A program made the translations under genes and the position numbers. Shown here piece by piece: positions 35,295 through 43,377 of a stretch of 64,000 nucleotides of DNA (its first letter is position 1; the number at the start of each line of letters is the position of its first letter). The notes under the pieces were generated by a model that was given only the letters and a program-made list of their open reading frames with translations, did no database searches and had not been told where the DNA came from. Origin of the DNA: Actinomadura luzonensis. Its GTDB lineage: Bacteria; Actinomycetota; Actinomycetes; Streptosporangiales; Streptosporangiaceae. The stretch lies in assembly GCF_022664455.2 (NCBI RefSeq), contig NZ_JAKRKC020000003.1, positions 682,001 to 746,000 of the forward strand, in the 5' to 3' direction.

Positions 35295-35355
35295 AGTTAC
35301 GGGCACTATGGTCACGGCTAACTGAACGGCAGCCGAACGAGTGAAGGTGGTGAGG

Positions 35356-35961
35356 GTGGCTCAGCGTAAAAGCCGGAGTGACCGGCGCATCGATCTGATC
35401 GAGGCCGCGCGCAAAGCCATCATCCGCCACGGCATCGACGGCGTGCAGCTCTCGCACGTCGCCGAGGAGGCCGGGCTGACCTCCGGCGCCGTGCTCTACC
35501 ACTACCCCGATCTCGCCGAGCTGCTGGTCGAGGCGCAGCACGCCGGGATGGAGCGCTTCTACGAGCAGCGCCTCCGCCGCCTGGCCGACTTCACCGACCC
35601 GGCCGAGAAGCTGGTCGTCACGATCCGCTCGGGGCTGCCGACCGGCCCGCTCGACCCCGACGTGCGCCTGCTCAACGAGCTGGGCGGCGCCGCCGGCCGC
35701 AACCGCGTCTACGGCGTCCTGCTCACCTCGCTCTACGACCGCCAGGTGTCGATGTACCAGGCGATCCTGGACACCGGGGCGGCGCTCGGCGTGTTCCGGC
35801 TGGGCGCCGACTCGTTGTCGATCGCGCGCAACCTGGTGGCCCTGGAGGACGCCTACGGCTACCGCATCACCGCCCGCCATCCGGTGATCGGGCCGGAGGA
35901 GGCCGCGGAGCTGATCCTGTCGTACGCGCGCGCGGTGACGGGGCACGACCTCGGTCATTGA
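35356..35961 (+). CDS. TetR-family transcriptional regulator
   Basis: A 201-aa regulator with the N-terminal helix-turn-helix DGVQLSHVAEEAGLTSGAVLYHY near residues 32-54 and an alpha-helical ligand-binding domain lacking recognisable residues. The GTG at 35356 (MAQRKSRSDRR) has AAGGTGG 5 nt upstream. An upstream in-frame GTG at 35341 is possible. It is divergent from the glycosyltransferase/aldehyde dehydrogenase pair, and its 3' end overlaps potA by 7 bases tail-to-tail. Control of one or both neighbours is inferred from arrangement. Confidence 0.85.
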   Translation: MAQRKSRSDRRIDLIEAARKAIIRHGIDGVQLSHVAEEAGLTSGAVLYHYPDLAELLVEAQHAGMERFYEQRLRRLADFTDPAEKLVVTIRSGLPTGPLDPDVRLLNELGGAAGRNRVYGVLLTSLYDRQVSMYQAILDTGAALGVFRLGADSLSIARNLVALEDAYGYRITARHPVIGPEEAAELILSYARAVTGHDLGH

Positions 35962-37004
35962 TCGTCCGCCATGATGACGGCGTCCGCGGCGTTCCAGCGC
36001 ACCTTGACCTTGGCGCCGGCCTGCACCGAGCCGGCGCCCTGCACGGCGACCAGCACGGGCTTGGGGTGGCCCGGCACGTCCACGGAGATGTGCGAGACGC
36101 CGCCGTAGAAGCTGACGTCCAGGACGCTGCCCGCCAGGCCGCGCACGGCGCTCTCGTCGGCCAGCTCGACCTTCTCGGGCCGCACGGCCAGCAGCGCCGG
36201 CGAGCCGGCCGCCGGCTCGCCGAGCGGGGTGCCGGGCAGCATGCCGAAGTCCTCGCTCTTCAGCGCGTCGAGGCCGCTCGCCGTGCCGCGGAAGAGGTTG
36301 TTGGCGCCGACGAAGTCGGCCACGAACGGCGTCGCGGGCCGCTCGTAGAGCGAGACCGGCCGGTCCACCTGGCGCACCCGGCCGCTGTCGAAGACCGCGA
36401 TCCGGTCGGCCAGCGACATGGCCTCCTCCTGGTCGTGCGTGACGACCACGAAGGTGATGCCGACCTCGTGCTGCAGCCGCTTCAGTTCGAGCTGCATGTC
36501 GGCGCGGACCTTCTTGTCCAGGGCCGACAGCGGCTCGTCCAGCAGCAGCAGCCGGGGCCGCTTGACGATGGAACGCGCCAGCGCCACCCGCTGCCGCTGG
36601 CCGCCGGAGAGCTGGGCGGGCTTGCGGCCGGCGTGCGCCGACAGGCCGACGGTCTCCAGCACCTCGCCGACGCGCTGCTTGATCTCCTGCTTGGGCAGGC
36701 GCTCGCGCTCCAGGCCGTAGGCCACGTTCTTGGCCACGGTCATGTGCGGGAACAGCGCGTACGACTGGAACATGAGGCTGATCGGCCGCCGGTTGGGCGC
36801 CTTGGACAGCAGGTCCTCGCCGTCGAGCGTGACCGTGCCGCCGTCGGGCGTCTCGAACCCGGCGATGATGCGCAGCAGCGTGGTCTTGCCGCAGCCCGAG
36901 GGGCCGAGCAGGGCGAAGAACTCGCCCTGCTCGATCTGCAGCGAGACCTCGTCCAGCGCGGTGACGTTCCCGAACCTGCGGGTGACGCCGTCAATCTTGA
37001 GCAC
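35955..37004 (-). CDS. potA: Spermidine/putrescine-type ABC transporter ATPase
   Basis: A 349-aa PotA-like ATPase: Walker A GPSGCGKTTLLRIIAG, Q-loop LMFQSYALFPHMTV, signature LSGGQRQRVALARSI, Walker B LLLLDEPLSALD, and a C-terminal TOBE domain (about 265-349, LLAVRPEKVELA). GTG start at 37004. It overlaps potC by 14 bases. The operon order is potD-potB-potC-potA. 'Polyamine' is a family label, and related transporters also take other amines. Confidence 0.88.
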   Translation of the reverse strand: MLKIDGVTRRFGNVTALDEVSLQIEQGEFFALLGPSGCGKTTLLRIIAGFETPDGGTVTLDGEDLLSKAPNRRPISLMFQSYALFPHMTVAKNVAYGLERERLPKQEIKQRVGEVLETVGLSAHAGRKPAQLSGGQRQRVALARSIVKRPRLLLLDEPLSALDKKVRADMQLELKRLQHEVGITFVVVTHDQEEAMSLADRIAVFDSGRVRQVDRPVSLYERPATPFVADFVGANNLFRGTASGLDALKSEDFGMLPGTPLGEPAAGSPALLAVRPEKVELADESAVRGLAGSVLDVSFYGGVSHISVDVPGHPKPVLVAVQGAGSVQAGAKVKVRWNAADAVIMADDQ

Positions 37005-37770
37005 GTGACTCCCCGATCCTGGTCATCCGCTGACCGGCGATCACCGCGGTGAAGCTCACCAGGAGCAGGATCGCGGCCAGCGCGTTGATCTTCGGGGTCA
37101 CCCCGAATCGAACCATTGAGTAGATGACGATCGGCAGCGTCGGCTCCGCGTTCCCGATCGTGAAGAAGGCGATCACGAACTCGTCCAGCGACAGCGTGAA
37201 CGCCAGCAGCGCGCCCGCGACGATGCCGGGCGTGAGCTGCGGCAGCGTGATCTTCATGAAGGTGACCACCGGCCCGGCCCCGAGGTCGCGCGAGGCCTCC
37301 TCCAGCGAGGTGTCCGCGCCGGTCAGCCGGGTGCGCACCACCGCCGCGACGAACGCCATGGAGAACAGCGCGTGCGCGAGCGTCACCGAGTACAGGCCGA
37401 GCGTGAGCTGGATGGCGCTGTAGAAGACCAGCAGCCCGATCGCGAGCACCAGGTCCGGCAGCACGGCCGGCATCAGCGCGAGCGCGTCGAGCGTCTTGGA
37501 GCGGGTGTGGCGGGCCAGGCCGACGGCCAGCAGCGTGCCGAGCACGGTGGCGATCGCGGTGGAGCCGGCGGCCACGATCAGCGTGTTGACCAGGCCGGTC
37601 CTGATGCGCTCGTCGGCGGCCAGCTCGCCGTACCACTTGAGGCTGAAGCCCTCGTAGGTGTAGGCGGACTCGCCGGAGTTGAACGACATCACGACGAGCA
37701 CGGCGATCGGCAGGTACAGGAAGACGTACGTGGCCCAGAACGGGACGTACAGGAGCTTGGACCTACGCAC
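36991..37770 (-). CDS. potC: Spermidine/putrescine-type ABC permease (PotC)
   Basis: A 259-aa permease with about six membrane helices, starting FWATYVFLYLPIAVLVVMSFNSG as PotC does, with EAA loop EEASRDLGAGPVVTFMKITLPQLTP. The SLDEFVIAFFTIG stretch is typical of PotC/YdcV. It overlaps both neighbours in the operon. Confidence 0.9.
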   Translation of the reverse strand: MRRSKLLYVPFWATYVFLYLPIAVLVVMSFNSGESAYTYEGFSLKWYGELAADERIRTGLVNTLIVAAGSTAIATVLGTLLAVGLARHTRSKTLDALALMPAVLPDLVLAIGLLVFYSAIQLTLGLYSVTLAHALFSMAFVAAVVRTRLTGADTSLEEASRDLGAGPVVTFMKITLPQLTPGIVAGALLAFTLSLDEFVIAFFTIGNAEPTLPIVIYSMVRFGVTPKINALAAILLLVSFTAVIAGQRMTRIGESRAQD

Positions 37771-38629
37771 GGCGCGCCGCCCATGCCTGCACGACCAGCA
37801 GCGCCACCAGCACCGCGATGAGCGCCAGCGCCAGCGCCGAGCCGAACGGCCAGTCGCGCGCCTTGAGGAACTGGTCGCGGATGAGGTTGCCCACCATCGT
37901 CGACTTGCTCCCGCCGAGCATCTCGGGGATGACGAAGTTGCCGAAGCTCGGCACGAACACGAACAGGCACCCGGTCAGCACGCCCGGCACGGTCAGCGGC
38001 AGCGTGACCTTGCGGAACGTGGTGAACGCCGAGGCCCCGAGGTTGGCGGAGGCCTCGCGGAGCTGCGGGTCCAGCCGTTCGACGGCCGAGTACAGCGGCA
38101 GCACCATCAGCGGCAGGTACGAGTACAGCAGCCCGGTGACGATCGTGCCCTGGTTGTACAGCAGCTCGTACGGCCCGAGCCCCAGCTTGCCGAGCGCGCT
38201 GTTGACCAGCCCCGGCCCGCTGAGCAGCATGATCCAGGCGTAGACCCGGATGATGAAGTTCGTCCAGAACGGCAGCACGATCGCGACCAGCGCGATCGTC
38301 TTCCACCTGGAGGGGAGCTGGGCGATCAGGTAGGCCGTCGGGTAGCCGACCAGCAGCGCGATCAGCGTGGTCAGGGCCGCGGTGCGCAGCGAGCCGCCGA
38401 GCACGCCGAGGTAGAGCGGGTCGATCAGGCGGGTGAAGTTCTCCGCCGTGAACTCGTGGACCACGCCGCCGAAGCGCCCGCGCTGGAAGACCGTGTAGCT
38501 CAGCACGAGCGCCAGCGGCACCAGCAGCAGCACCAGCAGGTACGTCAGCCCGGGTGACAGGAAAACGAACGCGCCCAGCCGGCGGCCCCGCACGCGGGGC
38601 GCCGGCCGGGCCTTTGCCTCAGACTTCAC
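37763..38629 (-). CDS. potB: Spermidine/putrescine-type ABC permease (PotB)
   Basis: A 288-aa permease, beginning with a basic cytoplasmic segment and a helix FVFLSPGLTYLLVLLLVPLA. Its EAA loop is REASANLGASAFTTFRKVTLPLTVP, and PSFGNFVIPEMLGGSKSTM is a PotB hallmark. GTG start at 38629, 8 bases after the potD stop. It pairs with PotC. Confidence 0.9.
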   Translation of the reverse strand: MKSEAKARPAPRVRGRRLGAFVFLSPGLTYLLVLLLVPLALVLSYTVFQRGRFGGVVHEFTAENFTRLIDPLYLGVLGGSLRTAALTTLIALLVGYPTAYLIAQLPSRWKTIALVAIVLPFWTNFIIRVYAWIMLLSGPGLVNSALGKLGLGPYELLYNQGTIVTGLLYSYLPLMVLPLYSAVERLDPQLREASANLGASAFTTFRKVTLPLTVPGVLTGCLFVFVPSFGNFVIPEMLGGSKSTMVGNLIRDQFLKARDWPFGSALALALIAVLVALLVVQAWAARRA

Positions 38630-38637
38630 CGCTTCGC

Positions 38638-39756
38638 TTACGACTGGGCCGTGACTTCGCTGGACAGCCGCGTGTACTTGGTCGACGCCTGGCCCAGGTC
38701 GATGATCGACTCACCGTTGAGCAGCTCGGCCGGCTTGATGCCGAGCAGCGAGCCCTCGGGGGCCTTGACCCGCTCCATGGCGGCCTTGTTCGGCACCTTG
38801 TAGTTGATGTTCTCGGCGGCCCAGCTGTGGATCTCGGGGTCGAGGATGTAGTTGATCAAGGCGTGCGCGGCCTCCTTGTTCTTGGAGGACTTCATGATCA
38901 CCATGGTGTCCACCCAGAGGTCGCTGCCCTCCTTCGGCACGACGAACTTGATGTTCTTCTCGGTCGTCGGGCACCAGCCGTCCCACGCCTCGACCATCAC
39001 GGCCTCGCCGGACTTGAGCTTGTCGCCGAAGGTGGTGTCGTCGTAGGAGAGCAGGTGCGGCTTGGCGGCCAGCAGCAGCTCCTTGGCCTTGGCGATCTCC
39101 TCGTCCTTGTCGGTGTTGACCGAGTAGCCGAGGGACTTGAGCGCGGGCAGGGCCAGCCAGCGCTCGGTGGTCATCATGGTGACCTTCTTGTCGGCCCAGG
39201 CGGGGGGCTTCAGGAGATCGTTCCAACTCGTCGGCGTGCTCTTGGCGAGGTCGGTCCGGTAGCAGATGCCGGTGGTGCCCCAGGTGTAGGGCACGGAGTA
39301 CTTGTTGCCCTTGTCGTAGGAGAGCTGGGTGGCCTCGGGGTAGAGGTTGGCCAGGTTGGGGATCAGCTCGGCGTGGATGGGCTCCAGCAGGCCCTGCTCG
39401 TTGAGCGCCTGGGCGTACTGGCCGGAGACGAAGGCCACGTCGATGCCGCTGTCGCCGGAGGCGGTGAGCTTGGCCATCGCCTCCTCGTTGGTGGCGTGCA
39501 GGCCGATCTTCACCTCCTTGACCTTGAGCTTCGCCTTCGCCTTCTCGGGCAGCTCCTTGGGTGTGTAACCGTCCCACACCGTGACCTGGAGCGACTGCTG
39601 CGACAGGTCCGCGTTGGGCTTGAGCTGTTCCGCAGCCGCCGCGGTCGCGCCGTCTGAGCTGGTCGACGACTCACCGCCGCACGCGGCGACGGCGAGCGCG
39701 AGGCCGGCCACCGCCACGGCGGCCGGAAGACGACGGGTGAACCGGATACGGGACAC
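38638..39756 (-). CDS. potD: Spermidine/putrescine-type substrate-binding lipoprotein
   Basis: A 372-aa lipoprotein: basic start, hydrophobic stretch and lipobox AVAAC (Cys near 26), then a Ser/Ala linker. The mature domain has the SBP_bac_8-type features VTVWDGYTPKEL, YSVPYTWGTTGICYRTD and EAWDGWCPTTEKN. It resembles PotD/PotF, but the aromatic polyamine-binding residues were not checked in alignment. GTG start. It is the first gene of the operon and is divergent from the kinase at 39904. Confidence 0.88.
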   Translation of the reverse strand: MSRIRFTRRLPAAVAVAGLALAVAACGGESSTSSDGATAAAAEQLKPNADLSQQSLQVTVWDGYTPKELPEKAKAKLKVKEVKIGLHATNEEAMAKLTASGDSGIDVAFVSGQYAQALNEQGLLEPIHAELIPNLANLYPEATQLSYDKGNKYSVPYTWGTTGICYRTDLAKSTPTSWNDLLKPPAWADKKVTMMTTERWLALPALKSLGYSVNTDKDEEIAKAKELLLAAKPHLLSYDDTTFGDKLKSGEAVMVEAWDGWCPTTEKNIKFVVPKEGSDLWVDTMVIMKSSKNKEAAHALINYILDPEIHSWAAENINYKVPNKAAMERVKAPEGSLLGIKPAELLNGESIIDLGQASTKYTRLSSEVTAQS

Positions 39757-39903
39757 GGCCGCTACTCCTTGTTCTGAATGTGCGATGTACGAGGGGTCGC
39801 GCGACCTTACCGGACACAGCAGACCAGACCAGGAGTGTTGCAGCAGAAATCAACATGAGCAAGACTTTTCTCCACATTGCTACCTGGAAGTTTGGTCCAC
39901 CAG

Positions 39904-41046
39904 TTGAATTGGGATTCAATAGCGCAGCGGTTGGTCTCTCTCGGTGAGAAACCCCTTACCGCCCGAGACCGCGGCCTCACGGCGGCTCTCCTCACGGTGC
40001 TGGAAGGGGAGGTGCCGCCGCCCTTCGGCGTGCGCCGCTTCCTCCCGCTGCCCACCCTCTCGCACGACCCTGGACGTCGTCACATCGGGGTGCCGAGGGA
40101 ACGCGACTTCGGGCCGCACGTGGACCAGACGAACTACTCGGTCGTCGTGGCCGAGCAGGTGGTCGTCAAGTGGCTGACCCCGCCCGTCCCGCTGCCCCAT
40201 CCGGCCCCTGAACTGCTCGCCCACCTCGTTGAGGCCGGGTTCAACGACACAGCCCCTCCTTACGCCGCCCTGACAGGCCCCGTGGACGGCCGCGAGTGCC
40301 TGCTCGCCCTCGTCACCGGCTACCTGCCCGAGGCCAGGGACGGCTGGGAGTGGTGCGTGGACGACGCCGAGACCGGCTCCACCGGGTTCGCCGCCGACCT
40401 CGGCCGGCTGGCCGCCGACCTGCACCTCGCCCTCGCCGGCCTGCCGGTCGCCGCGGGGCCCGGCGACGGGCTGCCGTCGCCGGCCGCCGTGCGCGCGGCG
40501 GGCGCGCTGGCCGAGGCGCTGGAGCTCACCGGAGACGCGGACGGGCCGTGGCTCGCCGCCCGCGCCGACCTGCTCAGGCACGAGCTCGAACCGCTCGACG
40601 CCCCCGTCGTCTCGCCCGTCATCCGCATCCACGGCGACCTGCACGTGGGCCAGGTGCTCAAGTGGCGCGACGGCTACGCGGTCATCGACTTCGACGGCAA
40701 CCCCACCGTCCAGGACGCCGACCCCTGCCAGCCCGCCGCCCGCGACGTCGCCCAGCTCACCACGAGCCTGGAACACGTGGCCCAGGTGGCGATCAGGCGC
40801 CGAGGCGTCCCGCCGGACCGGGCCGCCGCCTGGGCCGCCGCCGCCCGCGCCGGCCTGCTGGCCGCCTACCGCGCCCGCCTGGCCGCGCGCGGCCGCCCCG
40901 ACCTGCTGGACGAGCGCCTGATCCGGCCGTTCGAGGTCGAGCAGGAGTGCCGTGAGCTGATCTACGCCGCCCGCCACCTGCCCCGCTGGCGCTACGCCCC
41001 CATGGGCGTCCTGCGCACCTGGTACCCCGAGGAGAACAATTCGTGA
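39904..41046 (+). CDS. Sugar kinase, actinobacterial glucosamine-kinase/maltokinase family
   Basis: A protein of about 380 aa with an aminoglycoside-phosphotransferase-like fold. The motifs VIRIHGDLHVGQVLKW (catalytic loop) and YAVIDFDGNPTVQDAD (metal-binding DFDG) are those of the maltokinase/glucosamine-kinase group, and FGVRRFLPLPTLSHD near the N-terminus also fits. An N-terminal cap domain replaces the usual kinase lobe extension. The start is unclear: the TTG at 39904 (MNWDSIAQRL) is chosen, while the frame is open to 39877. Pairing with a SIS isomerase gene by GTGA overlap matches the glucosamine-kinase neighbourhood described for actinobacteria and favours amino-sugar phosphorylation over maltose. 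Confidence 0.75.
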   Translation: MNWDSIAQRLVSLGEKPLTARDRGLTAALLTVLEGEVPPPFGVRRFLPLPTLSHDPGRRHIGVPRERDFGPHVDQTNYSVVVAEQVVVKWLTPPVPLPHPAPELLAHLVEAGFNDTAPPYAALTGPVDGRECLLALVTGYLPEARDGWEWCVDDAETGSTGFAADLGRLAADLHLALAGLPVAAGPGDGLPSPAAVRAAGALAEALELTGDADGPWLAARADLLRHELEPLDAPVVSPVIRIHGDLHVGQVLKWRDGYAVIDFDGNPTVQDADPCQPAARDVAQLTTSLEHVAQVAIRRRGVPPDRAAAWAAAARAGLLAAYRARLAARGRPDLLDERLIRPFEVEQECRELIYAARHLPRWRYAPMGVLRTWYPEENNS

Positions 41047-42005
41047 ACTCTGAGCTCTACCTCTCCGACCTGGAGTCCAAGCCCGCGGCCCTGGAGGACC
41101 TGGCGGCCGCGCTGGCCGTCGCGGACCCCTTCGCGGAGCTGCCGGCGCGCCCGCGCCGGGTGCTGTTCCTCGGCATGGGCAGCTCCCGTTACGCGGCCGG
41201 GGTGGCGGCGCTGCGCCTCCGCGCCGCGGGCGTGGACGCCTACGCCGACTACGCCTCGGCGGCGGCCACGTACCCGGCGACGCCGGACACCCTGGTGATC
41301 CCGATCTCGGCCACCGGCGGCAGCCGCGAGACCCTGGACGCCGTGGACCGCTACGCCGGCGGCCCGGCCTTCGTCGCGGCCCTCACCAACGACCTGGACT
41401 CCGAGCTGGCCCGCCGGGCGTCCCTCGCGATCCCCATGCGCGCGGGCGAGGAGCGCGGCGGCGTGGCCTGCCGCACCTTCCAGCACACCCTGGCGCTCCT
41501 GCTGGCCCTGGAGAGCCGGCTCACCGGCGCGTCCAAGGACCTGCCCGCGCTGCTCCGCAGGACCGCCGAGGCCACCGCCGACCTGCTGGACCGCCGCGAC
41601 GAGTGGCTGCCGCTGACCATGGAGCTGCTGGACGGCCCGCACGGCGTCCACACGATCGCCCCAGCCGAGCGGCTGTCGTCGGCCGAGCAGTCGGCGCTGA
41701 TGCTGCGCGAGGGGCCGCGCCGCGCGGCCGACGCCTGCGAGAGCGGCGACTGGTCGCACGTGGACGTCTACCTCACCAAGACCCTCGACTACCGCGCCCT
41801 GCTCTTCCCCGGCTCCCGCTACGACGAGCAGGCCATGGACTGGGTGCGGCAGCGCGGCTCCACGGTGGTCACCGTCGGCGCGGAGGTCAAGGACGCCGCC
41901 GCGGCCGTCCGGTACGCCCACGACGACGACCCGGAGGTGGCCCTGCTCACCGAGACGCTGGTGGCCGAGCTGGTCGCGGCCTACTGGTGGAGCGCCCAGA
42001 GCTAG
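41043..42005 (+). CDS. SIS-domain sugar-phosphate isomerase-like protein
   Basis: A 320-aa protein with two SIS subdomains. The first has RVLFLGMGSSRYAAGVAAL, PISATGGSRETLDA and ALTNDLDSELAR. The second has GVHTIAPAERLSSAEQSALML and ALLFPGSRYDEQAMDW. SIS proteins bind phosphosugars such as glucosamine-6-phosphate. Following the kinase, it could convert the phosphorylated amino sugar to a fructose phosphate. The GTG overlaps the kinase stop. Its TAG and the cvnD4 TAG share the palindrome CTAG, so the genes overlap by 4 bases tail-to-tail. Confidence 0.82.
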   Translation: MNSELYLSDLESKPAALEDLAAALAVADPFAELPARPRRVLFLGMGSSRYAAGVAALRLRAAGVDAYADYASAAATYPATPDTLVIPISATGGSRETLDAVDRYAGGPAFVAALTNDLDSELARRASLAIPMRAGEERGGVACRTFQHTLALLLALESRLTGASKDLPALLRRTAEATADLLDRRDEWLPLTMELLDGPHGVHTIAPAERLSSAEQSALMLREGPRRAADACESGDWSHVDVYLTKTLDYRALLFPGSRYDEQAMDWVRQRGSTVVTVGAEVKDAAAAVRYAHDDDPEVALLTETLVAELVAAYWWSAQS

Positions 42006-42568
42006 GGGGCGCGGGCGGCGAGGGCGTGCTCGACCAGCGTGATCAGCGTGTTCTTGACCGCCTGCCGGTCGCGGGCGTCGGTGCGCACGACCGGCACGTG
42101 GGCCGAGAGCGTCAGCGCCTCCCGCACCTCGTGCTCGACGTGCGGGAACTCGCCGTTCCAGCCGTTCAGCCCGACGACGAACGGGATCCCCGAGTCCTCG
42201 AAGTAGTCGACCGCGGGGAAGCTGTCGGCCAGGCGCATCGAGTCCACCAGCACGACGGCCCCGATGGCGCCGCGCACGATGTCGTCCCACATGAACCAGA
42301 ACCGGTGCTGGCCGGGCGTGCCGAACAGGTACAGGATCAGGTCGCGCTCGAGCGTGAGCCGGCCGAAGTCCATGGCCACCGTGGTGGTGGTCTTGCCCGG
42401 CGTGTGCGCCAGGTCGTCGATGCCGTGCGAGGCCTCGGTCATCACCGCCTCGGTGGTGAGCGGCATGATCTCGGAGACCGCGCCGACGAACGTGGTCTTG
42501 CCGACGCCGAACCCGCCCGCCACGACGATCTTCGTGGAGGTGAGCCGGCTAGAGCCTGCGAAGTCCAC
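42002..42568 (-). CDS. cvnD: CvnD4, conservon Ras-like GTPase
   Basis: A 188-aa GTPase with GGFGVGKTT, FGTPGQHRF and GLNGWN in place of GINGWD, so the Asp of the guanine-specificity position is replaced by Asn in this copy. It also has DSMRLADSFPAVDYFEDSG where the others have DTRRLADSFPAIDYFEEA. These are the largest changes among the five CvnD proteins. GTG start at 42568, overlapping cvnC4. Whether nucleotide preference is altered is open. Confidence 0.92.
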   Translation of the reverse strand: MDFAGSSRLTSTKIVVAGGFGVGKTTFVGAVSEIMPLTTEAVMTEASHGIDDLAHTPGKTTTTVAMDFGRLTLERDLILYLFGTPGQHRFWFMWDDIVRGAIGAVVLVDSMRLADSFPAVDYFEDSGIPFVVGLNGWNGEFPHVEHEVREALTLSAHVPVVRTDARDRQAVKNTLITLVEHALAARAP

Positions 42569-42917
42569 TGAGAACCCTTTCGAGCAGGCCGCGGTCGGGC
42601 AGGCCCGCCTCAAGCTTCGGCTGGTAGACGCGGACCAGCCCGTCCGCCTCCATGTCGGCGACCAGCACCCGCGCCACGCCGAGCGGCACGCTCAGCAGCG
42701 CGGAGATCTCCGCGACCGACCGCACCTGGCGGCACAGCTCGCTGATCGCGCGGTACTCGCGCGCGTAGGTCGGTCCGAGCTGCGCCGAGGTGGCCGAGGA
42801 CACCAGCGCCTCCATCGCCAGAGCGCCGCGCGGGGCGGTCCGGCCGCCCGTGACGGCGTACATCCGCACCAGCGAGCTGCGCTCGGGCTCGGCCTCCCCG
42901 TCATGCCACGGTGCCAC
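42549..42917 (-). CDS. cvnC: CvnC4, DUF742 protein
   Basis: A 122-aa short DUF742 protein: almost no N-terminal linker (MAPWHDGEAEPERSS), then VRMYAVTGGRT, TSAQLGPTYAREYR, the VAEISALLSVPLGVARVLVADM helices and LLERVLSGLRRL. GTG start. It lies 40 bases after cvnB4, the widest B-C gap of the set. Confidence 0.9.
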   Translation of the reverse strand: MAPWHDGEAEPERSSLVRMYAVTGGRTAPRGALAMEALVSSATSAQLGPTYAREYRAISELCRQVRSVAEISALLSVPLGVARVLVADMEADGLVRVYQPKLEAGLPDRGLLERVLSGLRRL

Positions 42918-42957
42918 GTTCGCCTCCTCCTGCCACTGGCCCTGCCTGCCACTGGCC

Positions 42958-43377
42958 CTACCACGGGCGGCCGGACAGCTCCGCCCGCACCGCGGGCGTC
43001 AGCACCTGTCCCGCGCGCTCGACCAGGATCGTCATCTGGTACGCCACCAGGCCCATGTCGCAGTCGGGGGCGGCCAGCACGGCCAGCGACGAGCCGTCGC
43101 TGATCGACATCACCAGCAGCAGGCCGCGCTCCATCTCCACCAGCGTCTGGGTGACCCCGCCGCCCTCGAACACCCGGGCCGAGCCCGCCGTGAGGCTGAC
43201 CAGGCCGGCGGCGATGGCGGCGAGCTGGTCGGCGCGGTCCTTCGGGAAGCCGCGGGAGAAGGCCATCGGCAGGCCGTCGGCGGAGACGACCACGGCGTGC
43301 GCGACGCCGGGCACCTCGTCGACGAAACTGCTGACCAGCCAGTTCATGTCCCTGGCAGCTTGACTCAGCTCTTTCAC
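42958..43377 (-). CDS. cvnB: CvnB4, roadblock/LC7 protein
   Basis: A 139-aa LC7 protein, MKELSQAARDMNWLVSSFVDEV, with ISDGSSLAVLA, where copies 1-3 have Cys in place of the second Ser, and the conserved CDMGLVAYQMT. ATGA-type overlap with cvnA4. GTPase-regulator role as for the family. Confidence 0.93.
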   Translation of the reverse strand: MKELSQAARDMNWLVSSFVDEVPGVAHAVVVSADGLPMAFSRGFPKDRADQLAAIAAGLVSLTAGSARVFEGGGVTQTLVEMERGLLLVMSISDGSSLAVLAAPDCDMGLVAYQMTILVERAGQVLTPAVRAELSGRPW

